Positions 7,894 through 17,966 are shown, counted from the stretch's first letter. The stretch is DNA of 41,501 bases from Paenibacillus harenae (GCF_030812415.1 NZ_JAUSST010000015.1:1-41501), one strand, 5' to 3'. A program made the numbers and translations. The notes: generated from the letters alone by a model not told the origin.

Positions 7894-10800
7894 CTAGATC
7901 ACGATCTGAGCCCAGCGGATCAGAATATCCGCTTGCTCTTGCGTGAAATATTTCCCGGTTTGGTCCGTTACCTGTTTGACATAGTCGGACATCATACTCT
8001 TCGCAGCGTCTATTTTTCCTTGGCCGGCGGCAGCTTTCGCCTGGTCTAGTTTTTGATTCAGCGATTTCGACACGGGATCCGATGCTTTGGCGCCCGTTTC
8101 TTGCATGAAAGCATTCGTCACTGCCTTCAGGCTGACGAAGGTAACCATCACCGTGAACGTATGCGTCACCGTTGTCTGATGCCCTGCCATATCCTCCGCT
8201 ATGACCGTTGCCGTATGCTCGCCGGATTCCAGTGTATACGCCTTGACCTGAAGCAGCGGCTGGTCGCAAGGCGTACCGTATACGCTCGAGACAACATCGG
8301 TCGCGCTGCAAGTTATGGTCACCGTTTGATCGATCGTGTACGATGCCTCTCCCATGATTTGAACCATAGGTGCCGAAAGGTCGATTTTGACCTCCAGCGA
8401 AATCGTTTCTCCCGTATCCACGGAACGTCGGTACTGAACCTGATGCGTTCCCTCTTGATCCAAGACCACAGGCTCGCTGTAGGCGGTCCAAGTGTCTCCG
8501 CCATCCAGACTGTACTCCGCGATTTTCGCAGGAGAGAGTGTCAACGTAACCGGCGACGTATACCAACCGTTCTTGCCGTTCAGCGCCGCAGGATCCAGTG
8601 AAGCGGTAATATCCTTCCACTGCAGCCCTTCGAGCGCTGCAAGCAGGCTCGCCGCGGCCGCATCGATCTCCTCCTGAGCCGCATCGGCATTGTCCGCCAC
8701 CGACTCCGCATTCGCGAGCGCCGTTTGGAAAGCTTCATAGCTTTCGGTTGTGTAATACTCGGCAACAACTTCGGCCGCTTCGTCCAGCAGGAGCGTAAGC
8801 AAGCTGTTGTCGATCCATTTCGCCGTATTGTTGTAAACGCCCTGGATTTCTTCCGCACTCAAGGCATAATTATAGATGCGGAACTCGTCGATCATGCCGC
8901 TCAGCAGCGGATCGTTAAATTGGCTCTTGCCGATGTAGTTTTTCTTCGGTTTGAAATCGCTCGGCTTAATCGTAAAATTGCCGGCTTTTGCTTTCTCCAC
9001 GCCGTTAACATACAACTTCGCCGTACCACCGCCCAGCGTCACCGCCACATGCACCCACTGGTTGCTTGCGAGCTGCGAGGTTTGAATCATCTGTTCGCCG
9101 CCGCCGTTCTTGATCGCAAAACGCAGCGTATTATTGCCGGACCTTGGCGTGAGGAACATAAACTGATTGGTGTCGTTGCCAAAGTCAAAGATGCGCTGCC
9201 ATTGGTTACCGCCCTTCCAGTACACCCAGGTTGTAAATGTCATCTCGTCGTAATTGGCAGCCGGATGCGTCTCAGGCAGCATCACATGGTGTTGTCCGTT
9301 CAGATCGACAGCCTGTCCGATCTTGCCGGCCGGATATTCAAGGGTTCCATAAACGGTTCCGCCCGTCGATCCGATGGCATTGTCCGCGTTGCCTTCGAAC
9401 GAATAGAGCGACAACGGCACTTGCACGAGCCGCCCTTCAGCCTGCTTAAGCTCGGCCAAAAGCTGATCGATATCTGCTTCCGGTTTCGCGATATCCGCCT
9501 GGATCCGCTCCACTTCCTTAAGATACAGGTAGTAGCTTGCTCTTGTGTAATCTTCCGAAGGCAAGATGTTGAGATTAACTTTAAAGATAATCGTTTGGCT
9601 GACCTCAAACAATCCGTTGCCGACCGTAAAGGTTACCGGATAGCTGCCATAATCGGCTTGTTTCGGCGTCCAGTTGAATATGCCTTCCGCTGTGTTTAAC
9701 ACTGCGCCTTGCGGCAACTCACCCGCACTGTATACAAGCGGTTCGCCCGCCGGATCGGAAACCGGCAGTTCATACCGGAATGGCTGTTGAGCCGTCAACT
9801 CAACCGTTGTTACCTGCTCGAATACCGGCTGGCCTTTCACGGTAATCCGGATCGTCTTCGACGAAGACAAATCACCTGCTGCCGCAGTAAACGTGACCGC
9901 GTGCACGCCGCCCTGTTCTCTGCCTGGCATCCATTCAAAGATCCCGGTCGCCGCATCGAATGACGCACCTTGAGGCAAATCAATAATCCCGTATGCAACA
10001 GCGGCGTCCGTATTTACCGCTTCAACTTTAAATCTCAGCATTTTCTCCGCAATGAAGGTCCGGTCTCTCAGCGATTCCAGCACCGGCATGCCTTCGATGT
10101 ATACCAGTGCATCCAGTGCAGCGAGCAGACGGCTCACCGCAGCGTCTATCTCCTCCTGGGTTGCATCTGCATTGTCCAGCACAGTTGCTGCATCGGCCGC
10201 GTCCAACGCAACAGCTTGCAAGCCTTCAGCCGTATAGATGCCGGCCTCATTCGCTGCAGCCGCTTCATCCAGCAAGTGCGCCAGCAGCGTCTTGTCAATG
10301 CCGATTTCATGGAACTCGATTTCTTCAAAGTTCACGAAGCCGTTATGGTCATCGTAAATGCGAATATAACGGTATGGCGTCCTGTCCGGATTGATGGCGG
10401 AATACCATTTGTATTCACCCACCTCTGCAATGCGGTGCAGATCCGTCCAGTTCACACCGTCATTCGAACCCTTGAAGACGGTGTTGTTGGCACGGCTTGT
10501 AGCATTCCTCCTCGGAAGGTAGCGGAACGTATCCACCACTTTTTCGTTTCCTGCGCCAAAGTCCACGTCAACCCAGCTCACGGATGACCTGGTATGGGCG
10601 ATCGTGTCGGGATTTTCATCAAATAAATACCATGCGTTCTGTTCCTCGGAGATTTTATCATTCTGCCAGAACTTCTCAGAGGCTCTTGCCATCGATGGAT
10701 CGATCTGAATTTTCGTCAGCAACGTCCGAACGGAAACGAGCAGCTTCTTCGCATCGTGGATTTCGTCAATCAGCTGCGCCTCATCAAATTCCGGGCCTGC

Positions 10801-13800
10801 CAGCTCCGCTTTGATTCGATCCAATACCTTATGGAACAGGTAGAAGCTGTCCTTCGTATAGTCGGAAGCCGGCAAGCTCTCCGCATCCTTTAACACAATG
10901 GCAATCGAATCCGCATAAGCGCTTGCGGCGGCCGAGAACGGTTGCAAGGAGCCGTCGCCGTGAACGGCCATCACCTTATAATGCACACTGCCAAACCGTA
11001 AGACGTCCTGGAATGACGTCGCTCTTGTACCCGAGAGAACCTCCTCCCAAGGGGAGCCGTCTTCCAGCTCGGTCGTGCCTGCCTTGAATACCGGATCGGT
11101 CAAGCTCGCCTCTTCATCATTGGTGCGGTATATGTTGAACCAAGAAGCTTGCTTCGGTTTATTCCAGCGCAGCGTTACCTGATCCTTCACTCTGGCGGTG
11201 AAAGGAGTGACAATGCCTTGCGGCGTTTCCGTAATCGTGACTTTGCTGAATTGCGCCTGATCGCTTGCGGTTACTCCGGTATAGTACGCATAAGGCAGCA
11301 AGGTAGACATCTTCGTCACATATGTCCAATTCGCCCCATCTTTGGATACGAATGCGTACACGGTCTGCGAATCATGATCCCGCATCAGTTTGACGTACGG
11401 ATACTCTGCTACGGTGTAGCCTTGAATATTCGCATTCAGCGGGCTTGCGATCGGAATCGAAAATTGTGCGAGCGAGACCCTCGTGCGGTTTTGCAGCACA
11501 AGGTCGCCGTTCTCGTTCGCACCGAAATAGATGTAGCGGGCTTTGTCCTCCGTGAGCCGGTCGCGCATCATAATGCCGCTCGCTTCTCCTGAAGCACTGT
11601 CGATCTTCGCACTGACAGAGCTGTTGCCGGAAGCGACCCGGCTTACAAAATGCAGCGAATCGTTAATATCTCGCTTGTAAATGTGGGAATCATCGCCTTG
11701 GCCGAAGCCTGTCCCGTCTACAGCATCGATCGATATCGAAGAGCCGTCGATTACAGCATTTCCTGCCGCGGTCCCGATCCGGTCGTCCCGCCACGCCGCA
11801 TCGGTAATGTCAGATACCGGCGCCGACACATCCACCTTCGCGCGCCAGGAATCCCAGCCCGCTCCGTTCTCGTTGACGGCCGAAACTTTATAGTAATATA
11901 CGTTACCGTTTTGAACCGTAGTATCTTTGTAGTAATTTCCGGTTACGCCTGTTGCGATGGTCTCGTAAGGGCCATCTTCCGCTTCCGAACGTTTAATCGT
12001 GTAGGATTGCCCGCCTGAAGTCGTTTTCCAGGAGATGCCGACATAACCGTTGCCTGCAAGCGCATGGACAAAGTCAACATGGAACGGCTTCGGAGCGAGT
12101 TCGAAATCCGACGTCAATTTCAGCACCATTGCCGTTTTGGGCTGGACGGTCACTTTGCCGTTCACGACCGGCACATTCGTCCCCGTGACAAGATCGAGCA
12201 CCTCGCTGCCCGCGAAGTCGGCCGGCAGTTCTACCTCGTATGTCATCTTGTTGCCGTACTCGTCGCGGGTCGTGTTGAAAATCATGAAATACTTGCCGTA
12301 CCTTGACGTTGACAATTCCGGATAATTGTTGTAAGGATTATCAAATTCAAAGTTGTCTCGGTTAATCGTTCCTACGCCCGGCTGATAAGAAGCTGGCACA
12401 GCTTCGCCTGCCAGCACCGGCGGCGCACCGGACCAATTCAAATTTTGTGCCGATCCGGAATGATAATCCCAGTCGATCTGGGGTGCCCGCAAGTAGTAAT
12501 CTTCATACCGGAATCGGTTATTCGCGGCGATCTGGACGACATGATCGTAATTGTCTTTGATCACATGGAGGCGACCATTGCTTGCCATACCGCGATTGCG
12601 GAAATTCAGCTCGCCGAACATTCTGAAATCGCCGTCTCTTACCGACACGTACATATTGTCGATATCCGCCCATGCCAACTGCTCGTAGTCGTCCGGATTG
12701 ACTCCGAGCGCGGCAATTTCTTCCGGCTTATAAACGTCGAAATCCGTGTGCGGAAGAACAACCCCAGCCATAGCATTACCGCCGAATCGGCCGTAATTGG
12801 CCCGGCCTCCCGTGATGTAATGGTAGGTTTCTTCAAGCAGAAAATTCACTCCGCTCATGCTTCCTCTATATCCGAAGTCTTTCACATGCAACAGCTGGCG
12901 ATCCGCAAGCTGCTGCTGCACGAAACCGACCGCTTCTCCCGCATATTGCCAGTACTTGTCCCACTCCGGACCGCTGTATCTTTGCTCGTTCCCGGCCATC
13001 GCCATTTCTAGGGATGCGAACTGTAAGCTCATTCCTCTGCCGGTTCTCGCACCGTATGCCATGAAGCCGGAAAAGCTTTGATTTCGCTCATCGGTCACTT
13101 GTTCCGCTCTCATCAATCTTTTACCGTCGCCATCCAATGACTGATAACGGACAAATCCGCGGGCGTGGATGGATGTAAGCGCTGCTTTCAGGATTTCGTC
13201 GTTAACCTCTTCGTCGCCGGCGTGGCCGAGCGTTTTATAGAAATAAACCAAAAGATAGTTGGCGGCCTCGCCGTAGTTGGCTACATAACCGTTTTCCCTT
13301 GTAAGTCCAGCCTCGGTTAAGCCGGTATAATGCTTGCCGTAAGGCAGTCTTCTAACAACGTTGCCTTCCGCGTCCAACTTGCTCTTAGCCAGCCCTTTGC
13401 CGACAATGTGGACGAAATCGTCCGTAAAGACCGCGTTTCCATCGTGTAGAAACAGGGAATGGTACAAATCCAATTCTTCGCCGTTCGGACCGACCAGCAC
13501 CTCTTCGCCCAGGAATGGCTTGATCCCCAAAGTTTCAAGCAGGATTCGGTGACTGCGCTCTTTGCCTTCAAAGAAAGGCGAGCCGATGATGCGAAGCCCC
13601 TCGTGAGATTTCCACGCACCTTCGTAAGTATAAACTACCTGGTTATATATATATGAAAGCCGCGCTCGGGCAAAGTCGAAGTTCGCTTTCATCACCCTTT
13701 CCCACGCTTCGCGGCGCGTCAGCTCGCCGCCGTCCCAGTCTGCGCCCGCCAGAGAAAATTCCCCTTCGGTTGTTCCGGTCGCGAACGGTTCATCCAGAAA

Positions 13801-14889
13801 CGTATGAAACGCCGCTTCTCCATAAACGGAATCGTCTTTGATCAGATTTTCGACGATGTACAGCGCTTCGCCAAGAGCCATATAGTAACCGCCCCAGTCG
13901 CCCTGATGTCCGCCCCGCAGCACCAGTCGCGTATTGCCGTAATAATCTTTGACATGGTTATCGATCGTTTTAAAGATACGCTGAAGCGCCGCCTTTTTCT
14001 CTTCCGGCGTTTTGGCCGGAGACCAATCGTACTTCAACACGTTGGCGTAGAATTTTAGCTCTTCCGTATATTTGGCGATCACCATCTTGCCGCCAGCGCT
14101 TCCATCCACTTTGGCCGATAAATTGTTAAACAGATTAACCTGCTCTTGCAGGTACCCGTTGATCAGAGCCTGTTTCTCCGCATCCGTCAGATCCGGCGCC
14201 AGCATGTTATCCGGATTCTGGTCGGGCTTGAATTTATAGCCCTGCTTTTCCCCATCCGCATGAATATAGGCCTGTGTATGGGTATAGGCACTATAATAGC
14301 CCCTTGAAACAGTCGTCATACTGTTCCAGGGATGGGATTTAATCGTGATCTCGATCGTATCCTTCCCAACCGTTGATTCCAGCGGAAGCATGATCGTTTT
14401 GTAAAAAAAGCGGTTCGGAAGCATCCAGCCCGTGTTAATGGGCTCATAATCCCCGTTAGTGGTATATCCAATCTGCTCCCCGTTAATATGAATCATTTCG
14501 TTGGAGGTGGACGATTCTTCCCCCGAAAATTTCACGGTGAAATAGTTGCGGAGATACGGATCGACTTTCATTGTAAAAGTCAACTCCCCCCCGCCCCCAT
14601 CAGCTACGGGTATATTCGACACACGGGCTGTTTCGCCCATGAAACCGGTAATCACGCTCGTAAAGGCGTCCTTGAAGTTGTGAGCGCTTTCAGAATCGAT
14701 ATTGCCAAATATGATATTATCCTCATAACCGTCAGTTGTCGGCCCTTCTTCCGCATTCACCGCCTTACCTGGCACGGGTACGAACCCCGGGAAAATCAAC
14801 GCGGCGATCAAGAGAATAATCAAGACCCTTCCGGCTTGTCGTTTCGTTTTCTTTACTCGTTTGAATACGTCCCGTATGTAACCTTTCAT
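7894..14889 (-). CDS. Giant multidomain secreted protein, probable polysaccharide-degrading enzyme of unknown family
   Basis: At 2331 residues it begins with a signal peptide (20-46, end of hydrophobic run at P-G-F-V-P, probable cut at V-N-A). Residues 50-215 look like a beta-sandwich. Residues 225-700 are helix-rich with striking motifs: G-G-H-Q-G-D-W-G-G-Y-Y (326-336), Y-E-G-A-W-K-S-H-E-G-L-R (422-433), Y-G-K-H-Y-T-G-L-T-E-A-G (517-528), R-A-N-Y-G-R-F-G-G-N (696-705). A beta-rich part runs to 930. Then come a fibronectin-III-like domain (935-1020), a concanavalin-like domain (1030-1220), a second FN3-like part (1225-1325), discoidin F5/8C (1395-1528), FIVAR (1530-1597), two Ig/putative-PIG repeats (1600-1772), LamG (1823-2023), FIVAR (2025-2090), Ig-like repeats (2091-2245) and a C-terminal helical module. 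No LPXTG or S-layer motif is present. AAGGAGGAG precedes the ATG. The N-terminal 930 residues look catalytic (toroid plus sandwich, as in many lyases), but I cannot name the family. Confidence 0.85.
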   Translation of the reverse strand: MKGYIRDVFKRVKKTKRQAGRVLIILLIAALIFPGFVPVPGKAVNAEEGPTTDGYEDNIIFGNIDSESAHNFKDAFTSVITGFMGETARVSNIPVADGGGGELTFTMKVDPYLRNYFTVKFSGEESSTSNEMIHINGEQIGYTTNGDYEPINTGWMLPNRFFYKTIMLPLESTVGKDTIEITIKSHPWNSMTTVSRGYYSAYTHTQAYIHADGEKQGYKFKPDQNPDNMLAPDLTDAEKQALINGYLQEQVNLFNNLSAKVDGSAGGKMVIAKYTEELKFYANVLKYDWSPAKTPEEKKAALQRIFKTIDNHVKDYYGNTRLVLRGGHQGDWGGYYMALGEALYIVENLIKDDSVYGEAAFHTFLDEPFATGTTEGEFSLAGADWDGGELTRREAWERVMKANFDFARARLSYIYNQVVYTYEGAWKSHEGLRIIGSPFFEGKERSHRILLETLGIKPFLGEEVLVGPNGEELDLYHSLFLHDGNAVFTDDFVHIVGKGLAKSKLDAEGNVVRRLPYGKHYTGLTEAGLTRENGYVANYGEAANYLLVYFYKTLGHAGDEEVNDEILKAALTSIHARGFVRYQSLDGDGKRLMRAEQVTDERNQSFSGFMAYGARTGRGMSLQFASLEMAMAGNEQRYSGPEWDKYWQYAGEAVGFVQQQLADRQLLHVKDFGYRGSMSGVNFLLEETYHYITGGRANYGRFGGNAMAGVVLPHTDFDVYKPEEIAALGVNPDDYEQLAWADIDNMYVSVRDGDFRMFGELNFRNRGMASNGRLHVIKDNYDHVVQIAANNRFRYEDYYLRAPQIDWDYHSGSAQNLNWSGAPPVLAGEAVPASYQPGVGTINRDNFEFDNPYNNYPELSTSRYGKYFMIFNTTRDEYGNKMTYEVELPADFAGSEVLDLVTGTNVPVVNGKVTVQPKTAMVLKLTSDFELAPKPFHVDFVHALAGNGYVGISWKTTSGGQSYTIKRSEAEDGPYETIATGVTGNYYKDTTVQNGNVYYYKVSAVNENGAGWDSWRAKVDVSAPVSDITDAAWRDDRIGTAAGNAVIDGSSISIDAVDGTGFGQGDDSHIYKRDINDSLHFVSRVASGNSSVSAKIDSASGEASGIMMRDRLTEDKARYIYFGANENGDLVLQNRTRVSLAQFSIPIASPLNANIQGYTVAEYPYVKLMRDHDSQTVYAFVSKDGANWTYVTKMSTLLPYAYYTGVTASDQAQFSKVTITETPQGIVTPFTARVKDQVTLRWNKPKQASWFNIYRTNDEEASLTDPVFKAGTTELEDGSPWEEVLSGTRATSFQDVLRFGSVHYKVMAVHGDGSLQPFSAAASAYADSIAIVLKDAESLPASDYTKDSFYLFHKVLDRIKAELAGPEFDEAQLIDEIHDAKKLLVSVRTLLTKIQIDPSMARASEKFWQNDKISEEQNAWYLFDENPDTIAHTRSSVSWVDVDFGAGNEKVVDTFRYLPRRNATSRANNTVFKGSNDGVNWTDLHRIAEVGEYKWYSAINPDRTPYRYIRIYDDHNGFVNFEEIEFHEIGIDKTLLAHLLDEAAAANEAGIYTAEGLQAVALDAADAATVLDNADATQEEIDAAVSRLLAALDALVYIEGMPVLESLRDRTFIAEKMLRFKVEAVNTDAAVAYGIIDLPQGASFDAATGIFEWMPGREQGGVHAVTFTAAAGDLSSSKTIRITVKGQPVFEQVTTVELTAQQPFRYELPVSDPAGEPLVYSAGELPQGAVLNTAEGIFNWTPKQADYGSYPVTFTVGNGLFEVSQTIIFKVNLNILPSEDYTRASYYLYLKEVERIQADIAKPEADIDQLLAELKQAEGRLVQVPLSLYSFEGNADNAIGSTGGTVYGTLEYPAGKIGQAVDLNGQHHVMLPETHPAANYDEMTFTTWVYWKGGNQWQRIFDFGNDTNQFMFLTPRSGNNTLRFAIKNGGGEQMIQTSQLASNQWVHVAVTLGGGTAKLYVNGVEKAKAGNFTIKPSDFKPKKNYIGKSQFNDPLLSGMIDEFRIYNYALSAEEIQGVYNNTAKWIDNSLLTLLLDEAAEVVAEYYTTESYEAFQTALANAESVADNADAAQEEIDAAAASLLAALEGLQWKDITASLDPAALNGKNGWYTSPVTLTLSPAKIAEYSLDGGDTWTAYSEPVVLDQEGTHQVQYRRSVDTGETISLEVKIDLSAPMVQIMGEASYTIDQTVTITCSATDVVSSVYGTPCDQPLLQVKAYTLESGEHTATVIAEDMAGHQTTVTHTFTVMVTFVSLKAVTNAFMQETGAKASDPVSKSLNQKLDQAKAAAGQGKIDAAKSMMSDYVKQVTDQTGKYFTQEQADILIRWAQIVI
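14138..14205 (-). repeat. 68-bp segment duplicated at 24131-24198
   Basis: This part of the giant gene (residues about 229-251, M-L-A-P-D-L-T-D-A-E-K-Q) matches 24131-24198 at 60 of 68 bases by direct alignment. The coding frame is preserved in both copies (the other reads M-L-A-P-D-L-K-D-A-E-K-Q). Confidence 0.85.
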
Positions 14890-14984
14890 TAGACATTTCT
14901 CCTCCTTTTTTGAGTGGTTCTTTTTTTCCCAATCTTGCTTCGTATACTCTTGTCTTGCCTCACCCCCTTAAGTCCCTTGCAAGA

Positions 14985-16913
14985 TCATCTACTCTCGTCG
15001 TCTCCGCTAGATGTTAGGTTTAGTTCGAATTCTACTACCGCCTCCATGCCCACCCGGCGCAACACTTCAAGCCTGAAGGCTGTCGGCCACGCAACCAGCC
15101 ATTCCGATAGGCCAAACGGATTCGCCCAACGGGTGTGAAAGAAGCCTTCGCTTTGGCTGCCCTCCGGACGCAGTTTGCCATTGATTATGAGGCTGCCGTC
15201 CGAAATGCCGATCGTCGCATTCGCCCATGCGGCAATGGCTCTTTCGCGCCACATCATGTCACCGGTGAGTGCAGCCAGTTCAAGCCAATCCTCGATAAAA
15301 GCTAGCGCGAATGGATCAATATGATGGTGCTGAGTGGATACCGCCGTTCCGCCGAACGTATCGTACCCGATGTCTCCCAGTGCGGTCCCTGCGTCATATG
15401 CAACCGTATGATGCCACTGCCAGGTTGCCAGATACCAGGAGGCATGCTCCGCACATTCGAGGAACGTCCTCTTGCCGGTGACTCGGAACAGCGCAAGTCC
15501 CGCCTTAAGCAAAGGAATGGCCGACTCCTTGTCTACGCAATAGGTATCCAGCGCCCCCGCTGTCGTGTAGCCGTTGCCCTGCAGCTCCCTCATATAATAG
15601 CGGTAGCCAAGCTCCGCCCCATGAAGATAGGCTTCATTGCCTGTAAGCTCGTATGCCTTGACCAGAGGCGTGACAAGGAAGCAGCCGACCGTGCCCTCCG
15701 GATCACGCGGAGTCCCGTCATTCTTCCACGATTTCCCGATCCGTCCTTCCGTCGATTGCACGGATAAGACGAAATCACAAATGCCGAGCGCGGTTTCGCG
15801 ATAGATCGGCCGCTCCACTCCGCATCTCCGGGCCAATTGTTCCGCCTCGAACAGGTTCAGCGCTGCCGTGCCGAGGTTGCAGGCGTCCTGCACTTCCCGC
15901 TCTGCCGGCTTGAATTGCAGGACGTAGTCGTACTCGCAATGAATCATCCCGTTCGGCAGCCTTCCGCCGGCTGTCCAGCCGTCCAGCACGGCGAGGCCTC
16001 TGCGAAGCGAATCCTCATTGCCGGAATTCAAATAATCGGCAAGCATCGAATTGCCCAGCGAGGCGTTCTGCCCGCACCAGCCGATTGCGTAATTGCGTGC
16101 TTGTCGCCACTTCTCTCCGTCCCATTTTCTGCCGAGCGAGAATCCCCGAAAATCCCCGTCTTCGGCCCATAGGCTATTCTTGGCATACGCCATGCCTAGC
16201 GCCCAGATTCGTTCCGGATCGTACCATGCCCGAACCGGGCGCTTTTGCATACGCCAAGCCTCTTCGAGCATCGTTCTCCACGCCGTGCGCTGCTCTGTGT
16301 AAGCATGAAGCGCCAGATAAGCACGGGCCGTAAACGTCTCGCCCGGCACAAAGTTCCTCTCCGCTTCGTATGCCTCGCCGTAACGGTCTCGGTCATCGTA
16401 GGTCGCCGGTGTCTCTGCCTCCGGCCAGATCAGCCGATGGATGACTCGTCCTCCAGCCGGCACGAGCGAGCAGGAGAAGCCTTGCATATCGCGGGGAGGC
16501 TCGCCGAACAAGGCCACGGCAACACCGCCTCCCTCGGAGTACGTTGCGCCGGCCACCGCCGTCCGATGCCACGCAAATACCCAAGGCTGTCCGTCTCGCT
16601 CCAGCCCTTTCGGCTCCAGGCCGCTGCCCCAACCGTTCCCGTTGTAGGTGACGGAAGGAATCATATAATACTCAGGCTCGTAGTCGGCGGCGAAATCCAT
16701 CGATAGCTTGTACGAAGCAGGCGACTCGCCTTGATAAGTGAACTTCCGCGTCCATTGTACCAGTCCTTCCCTTAGCAGTTTGAATGTATCGGATACTGCG
16801 AAGCGTTCGTCTACGAACGGCAAAACATCGCCGATGGTCCTATCGCCCAAGTGGAACCTATAGCCGTTGTCATTTTCACGTTGTTTCCAGTTGATCTCCA
16901 CCGTCATCACCAT
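14985..16913 (-). CDS. Putative cytoplasmic glycosidase, six-hairpin (alpha/alpha) type, family not recognised
   Basis: About 642 residues with no signal peptide. Residues 1-215 look like a beta-sandwich. Residues 225-625 are rows of helices with W/G/H-rich loops, the pattern of (alpha/alpha)6 barrel glycosidases and lyases: N-Y-A-I-G-W-C-G-Q-N-A-S-L-G (280-293), P-N-G-M-I-H-C-E-Y-D-Y (326-336), R-I-G-K-S-W-K-N-D-G (397-406), Q-H-H-H-I-D-P-F (534-541), F-H-T-R-W-A-N-P-F-G (598-607). Acidic and His residues in these loops are candidate catalytic groups. The frame opens with TTG at 16931, but ATG 16913 is more likely; no strong ribosome site is visible for either. It lies between the permease genes and the giant surface gene. 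It probably breaks down what the transporter imports, but the substrate is unknown. Confidence 0.7.
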   Translation of the reverse strand: MVMTVEINWKQRENDNGYRFHLGDRTIGDVLPFVDERFAVSDTFKLLREGLVQWTRKFTYQGESPASYKLSMDFAADYEPEYYMIPSVTYNGNGWGSGLEPKGLERDGQPWVFAWHRTAVAGATYSEGGGVAVALFGEPPRDMQGFSCSLVPAGGRVIHRLIWPEAETPATYDDRDRYGEAYEAERNFVPGETFTARAYLALHAYTEQRTAWRTMLEEAWRMQKRPVRAWYDPERIWALGMAYAKNSLWAEDGDFRGFSLGRKWDGEKWRQARNYAIGWCGQNASLGNSMLADYLNSGNEDSLRRGLAVLDGWTAGGRLPNGMIHCEYDYVLQFKPAEREVQDACNLGTAALNLFEAEQLARRCGVERPIYRETALGICDFVLSVQSTEGRIGKSWKNDGTPRDPEGTVGCFLVTPLVKAYELTGNEAYLHGAELGYRYYMRELQGNGYTTAGALDTYCVDKESAIPLLKAGLALFRVTGKRTFLECAEHASWYLATWQWHHTVAYDAGTALGDIGYDTFGGTAVSTQHHHIDPFALAFIEDWLELAALTGDMMWRERAIAAWANATIGISDGSLIINGKLRPEGSQSEGFFHTRWANPFGLSEWLVAWPTAFRLEVLRRVGMEAVVEFELNLTSSGDDESR

Positions 16914-17042
16914 TTTCTTATAATATTGCAAAAGCTGATTTGAAAACGCCGCGGATTTTTGATAGAGCCCATGTTATATGCGCATACCTATGCCTGAAAG
17001 GCTGTTGTCAACAACGATTAAATAATAGAAAAGGTCGCATAA

Positions 17043-17966
17043 CTACTCTTTTATAGAACCGAGCAGCACGCCTTTTATAAAAAACTTCTGCGCAAATGGG
17101 TACATAATTACCATCGGAATCGACGAGATAACCATCGCCGCCAGCTGAAGGGTTCGGGCTGTAACGGTTCCCGCACCTTGAGCTCTGGAGTAGAGTGCTT
17201 CGACAGCGGCATTGTTGGCGCCCGCGACAGTAGCCATCTGTTCAATCGCATTCGAAGACTGAATGAGCTTTAAGATCAAATATTGCAGCGTCTGCAAATC
17301 GGCGGATTGGGTGAAATACAGCGTCGCTCCGTAATCGTTCCATACGCCGACTGCGGTAAACACCGAAAGTGCAGCCAAAACCGGCTTCGATAACGGGATA
17401 ACAATTCGGAAGAATATCGTATACTCATTCGCTCCATCCATTTTGGCCGATTCGAACAGAGCTTCGGGAATCGCCTTGAAATTCGCATTGAAAATAATGA
17501 CGTTCCAAAATCCGCCAAAAAGGGCAGGGATGATGTATACCCAGTAGGTATCATACAAACCGAGCCAATTCAACAGCATAAACGAAGGAATCAGCCCGCC
17601 GCTAAAGTACATGCTCGTAAAGCCTATGATCACATACCATTTTTTTCCCTTTAAATAAGTACGGGAAAAGGCGTAAGTAAACATCGCCGTATACAGAATA
17701 GAGATAACCGTTACAATCACCGTCCGCGAACCGCTAACCCATGCAGCCTTAAGCATCCCCGGGTCCGACATAACCGTCGCCCAGCTCGCCCATGTAAATT
17801 CCCTTGGCCAAGCAAATATAGGTCCGCGCACAAGATTGTCGCCTGTATTCAAAGAATTGACGACAGAAAACCAAAACGGATATATCGTCACGATCATGAT
17901 AGCGATCATGATGACGACATTCGTCACATTAAATATACGTTCTCTCCAGCTCCTGCCTCCGACCAT
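17043..17966 (-). CDS. ABC sugar transporter permease, LplC/YtcP type
   Basis: At 307 residues with about six membrane segments, this is a MalG-like inner-membrane subunit. The cytoplasmic EAA loop reads E-S-A-K-M-D-G-A-N-E-Y, followed by I-P-L-S-K-P, and contacts the ATPase. The C-terminus G-V-L-L-G-S-I-K-E is typical of the LplC/YtcP branch. AGGAGG lies 8 bases before the ATG. It follows the LplB-type permease by 84 bp and forms one importer with it and the binding protein at 19122. No ATPase gene is nearby, as is usual for this group, which shares an MsmK-like subunit. Confidence 0.93.
   Translation of the reverse strand: MVGGRSWRERIFNVTNVVIMIAIMIVTIYPFWFSVVNSLNTGDNLVRGPIFAWPREFTWASWATVMSDPGMLKAAWVSGSRTVIVTVISILYTAMFTYAFSRTYLKGKKWYVIIGFTSMYFSGGLIPSFMLLNWLGLYDTYWVYIIPALFGGFWNVIIFNANFKAIPEALFESAKMDGANEYTIFFRIVIPLSKPVLAALSVFTAVGVWNDYGATLYFTQSADLQTLQYLILKLIQSSNAIEQMATVAGANNAAVEALYSRAQGAGTVTARTLQLAAMVISSIPMVIMYPFAQKFFIKGVLLGSIKE

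Noticed and set aside
7853..8620. 255-codon minus-strand frame
   Set aside because: It overlaps the 3' end of the giant gene in another frame, and its Arg/Gly-rich translation is typical of an out-of-frame shadow.
16931..17042. TGAAAACG half-site before the 642-residue enzyme gene
   Set aside because: Only the left half fits cre; the right half (CCGCGG) does not.
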